This document shows, piece after piece, positions 63,001 to 64,000 of a stretch of 64,000 bases of DNA. A program made the translations under genes and the position numbers. Each line of letters opens with the position of its first letter. The first letter of the stretch is position 1. Source of the DNA: Fuscovulum sp. (lineage in GTDB: Bacteria > Pseudomonadota > Alphaproteobacteria > Rhodobacterales > Rhodobacteraceae); the NCBI GenBank assembly GCA_035192965.1, contig CP136571.1, positions 3,800,501 to 3,864,500 of the forward strand, read 5' to 3'. Below the pieces are notes generated by a model. That model made no database searches. It was not told the origin of the DNA and saw only the letters and a list, made by a program, of their open reading frames with translations.

Positions 63001-64000
63001 ACGGGAACGCTGATCGACGGCCAGCATCGGGTTGTCGCCGTCGACAACGCGGTCTCTGGGACTGTTGGTGAATCGAACGCCACCTACGCCATCGCCTTCA
63101 CGGATCTGGACCTGAACAACACCGGTCACACAGTCGCGCAAAGCGTGACCACAACAGCCTCTTCCGGCGTCACGATTCCTTCGGGGATCAATTTCCTCAG
63201 CTTCATGACATCGTCGCTGGCCTTTACCTCTGCGGGCAACGGCGGTCAGATCAACTGGACCTTCCAGGCACCTGACAGCGCCTTCGACTTCCTTGCCGTA
63301 GGGCAGACACTCACGATCACCTATCAGTTCAACGTCACGGACCAGAACAACGCAACCACCACGGGCGCAGGGCGGACCATCACCGTCACCGTCACCGGCA
63401 CGAACGACGCCCCGACCATCACCATGGAGTCAGAGGGCGCGGTAACCGAAGATGGCACTTCCGCCGGTACGGCCAGCATCACGGGCACCCTTGCCGGTGC
63501 AGACGGCGCGAACTGGGTAGATATTGACACCACCGATGACCCACTTCTCGCCGTGAACCGAGGCAGCCATGGCACAGACGCCCAAAGCTTGCTGACCTTC
63601 GATCAGACGGCCCCCGGTGCGGAAACCGTGGATTACGCCGTAATCAACGGCACCTATGGCACGCTCTACCTGAGGGCAAACGGCACATATACCTATGTGC
63701 TGGATAACACCCGCGCGGCCACGCAGGCGCTGGACGAAGGCAGCAACGGGACCGAGGTTTTCAACTACACCATTACCGATCGCGCAGAGGCGACGGCCAT
63801 CAGCAGACTGACCATCACGGTGAACGGGGCGAATGACGGCCCGGTGCTCGGGGCAGTCACAGCGCCGGCTGATGTTGTCGAGGATGCCGCCGCCGCCGCA
63901 CAGGACATCTCGCTCTCCGGCAGCTTCGACGTGTCGGATGTCGATGCAAACGACACGCTCTCCATCGTCGTGGGCACCCCAGTGGTGGCGCTGACGGGCA
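60019..64000 (+). CDS. giant VCBS-repeat surface/secreted protein (3' end outside window)
   Basis: An open frame of at least 1327 codons with no stop in the window. GTG at 60019 has GGAG 7 nt upstream. There is no Sec signal (NAPIFSSGTIVGQLTEDAAS), so type I secretion is likely. The chain is a row of VCBS/cadherin-like repeats of about 110-165 residues, each ending near xITITxTGTNDAP; repeat ends fall near 60400, 60790, 61155, 61480, 61805, 62155, 62485, 62910, 63405 and 63837. Typical units contain GTYGTLTLxANGxWTYTLDNxxxAxQAL. Likely a large calcium-dependent adhesin or biofilm protein. Confidence 0.88.
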   Translation, partial: MNAPIFSSGTIVGQLTEDAASLLQIAPQTFTFTDQGMNSPGDADSQFPLVTAPANAIGTFNAVLLDDATGQGGDTTGTIQWSYSVNTAVVQYLAAGQTLQQVYQIEVFDLDGNSFTQPITITVTGTNDAPIISSAAPNHAFGEDDTAITVTSTLAFTDADITDTHTLSSVTVNASGITNGLASDNAALIAMLSTTVSTTTGTPTAPSAGQIGYTFSANSAQFQYLAQGEELTLTYTLALSDGQGGTATQTLAITITGTNDIPTLAPVSFSRTDTADNDIFATSTGTLVATDADGTDTLTYGLNGSSPSSEAGFDVQTAGIFGTLYLNTATGAYRFVPNSVAVQGLSTGESATELFTLSVTDGRSDAVTNTLTFFLSGANDTAEVTGDISGTVVEAADTAGTPTVSGDLNHTDRDNADVDDAWTPVTDGRTSYGRLTVGADGRWTYTLDNTNPAVQALREGQTLTDTATVFTTGGTAQTLTFTINGANDASVSVGSSGQLSEAGGVLNGTNETPSVTGDIDHTDVDNANDVWQPATLTGQYGTLVIGANGAWTYTTDQTNAAVQALSAVGDTLTDTIRVRSGDGTEHAITITITGADDAAEVTGDISGTIDEAGGVANAEDSNAVAGQISGDLNHTDADSDDADDAWTPISSQVTTYGTFTMLANGQWTYTLNNNLPAVQALNNESDPLTDTITVTTTGGTEQRINITITGTNDDAVISGSTTGTVQEAGGLNNADAGIPTVTGTLTAADVDNTPNSWIAQTVNDDYGTFTLTEAGVWTYTIDNSRPATQALAGGASVLRIFPVVTIDNTLTTVTVTIAGSNDAPTVTAGGITTGALTEPAGTGQFNLRDADLSGSFTVTDLDTGTVWAETNAGPTFAWSGGDLTTSVLANSARTAITNAFTADINPSGQVTWRFDANTTSNINLNFLAAGETLTVTFNITVTDGAGGSVVQPVVITFTGTNDTPTGTEAWGVYITEGQAITRGDGSVIGTDNDLTGTLIDGQHRVVAVDNAVSGTVGESNATYAIAFTDLDLNNTGHTVAQSVTTTASSGVTIPSGINFLSFMTSSLAFTSAGNGGQINWTFQAPDSAFDFLAVGQTLTITYQFNVTDQNNATTTGAGRTITVTVTGTNDAPTITMESEGAVTEDGTSAGTASITGTLAGADGANWVDIDTTDDPLLAVNRGSHGTDAQSLLTFDQTAPGAETVDYAVINGTYGTLYLRANGTYTYVLDNTRAATQALDEGSNGTEVFNYTITDRAEATAISRLTITVNGANDGPVLGAVTAPADVVEDAAAAAQDISLSGSFDVSDVDANDTLSIVVGTPVVALTG

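Noticed and set aside
61492..63141. 549-codon minus-strand frame
   Set aside because: Antisense to the VCBS repeats; the repeat coding pattern is clearly on the plus strand.

Overview
The window looks like a chromosomal segment of a high-GC alphaproteobacterium of the order Rhodobacterales (Rhodobacter/Paracoccus/Tabrizicola type). Three things point there: the gene neighbourhoods aroA-cmk-rpsA and miaB-phoH-ybeY-corC-lnt-metK-trmB, a SAM/SAH-type riboswitch in front of metK, and a fructose frcBCA operon. No rRNA, tRNA, CRISPR array, insertion sequence or prophage is visible. Most of the window is core genome with small accessory insertions. The last 4 kb is the start of a giant repeat protein.

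Layout. 1-6.1 kb: 3'-truncated rpsA, a small DUF6614-like gene, an RNA ligase, an SDR oxidoreductase, then cmk and aroA. 6.2-18 kb: a Tat-type metallo-hydrolase, trmB, a VOC protein, a serine hydrolase, metK under its riboswitch, lnt, corC-like, ybeY, phoH, a lipoprotein and OmpA-like pair, and miaB. 18-22.7 kb: an uncharacterised protein, then an anti-sigma/ECF sigma pair (nrsF/sigF) divergent from a bufferin-type operon bufA1-bufB-bufC-doxX. 23-27.4 kb: frcB-frcC-frcA with a divergent ROK regulator. 27.7-33.5 kb: a six-gene Mrp/Pha Na+(K+)/H+ antiporter operon. 33.6-37 kb: deoC and a double-domain ALDH16. 37-44.7 kb: YqgE, a DsbD-N-like protein, an RND efflux pair, MoaB and a LysE exporter. 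44.7-49.6 kb: an unusual family-4 UDG, then pyrB with three small membrane genes, a catalytically degenerate pyrC' and plsY, all coupled by 4-bp overlaps. 49.9-54.2 kb: DUF805, gshA, a small membrane protein, rsmE, ubiA. 54.3-59.6 kb: a tandem-OmpA protein, a coiled-coil membrane protein, an alpha/beta hydrolase and a succinate-semialdehyde dehydrogenase. 60.0 kb to the end: an open reading frame of VCBS-type repeats that runs off the window.

The strongest system-level observation is the bufferin locus. Two divergent promoters share the same GTAACN-N16-CGAA motif, one reading into sigF and one into bufA1. The anti-sigma factor carries cysteines at about 130 and 180. Together they form a self-contained, probably copper-responsive circuit making a modified periplasmic copper-binding peptide. 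Non-coding structure is also rich: arrays of back-to-back hairpins at gene ends, a three-copy 12-bp-period iteron lying just 3' of genes in one relative orientation, and paired direct repeats flanking the RNA ligase gene. All functions are inferred by reading translated sequence; no database search was run.
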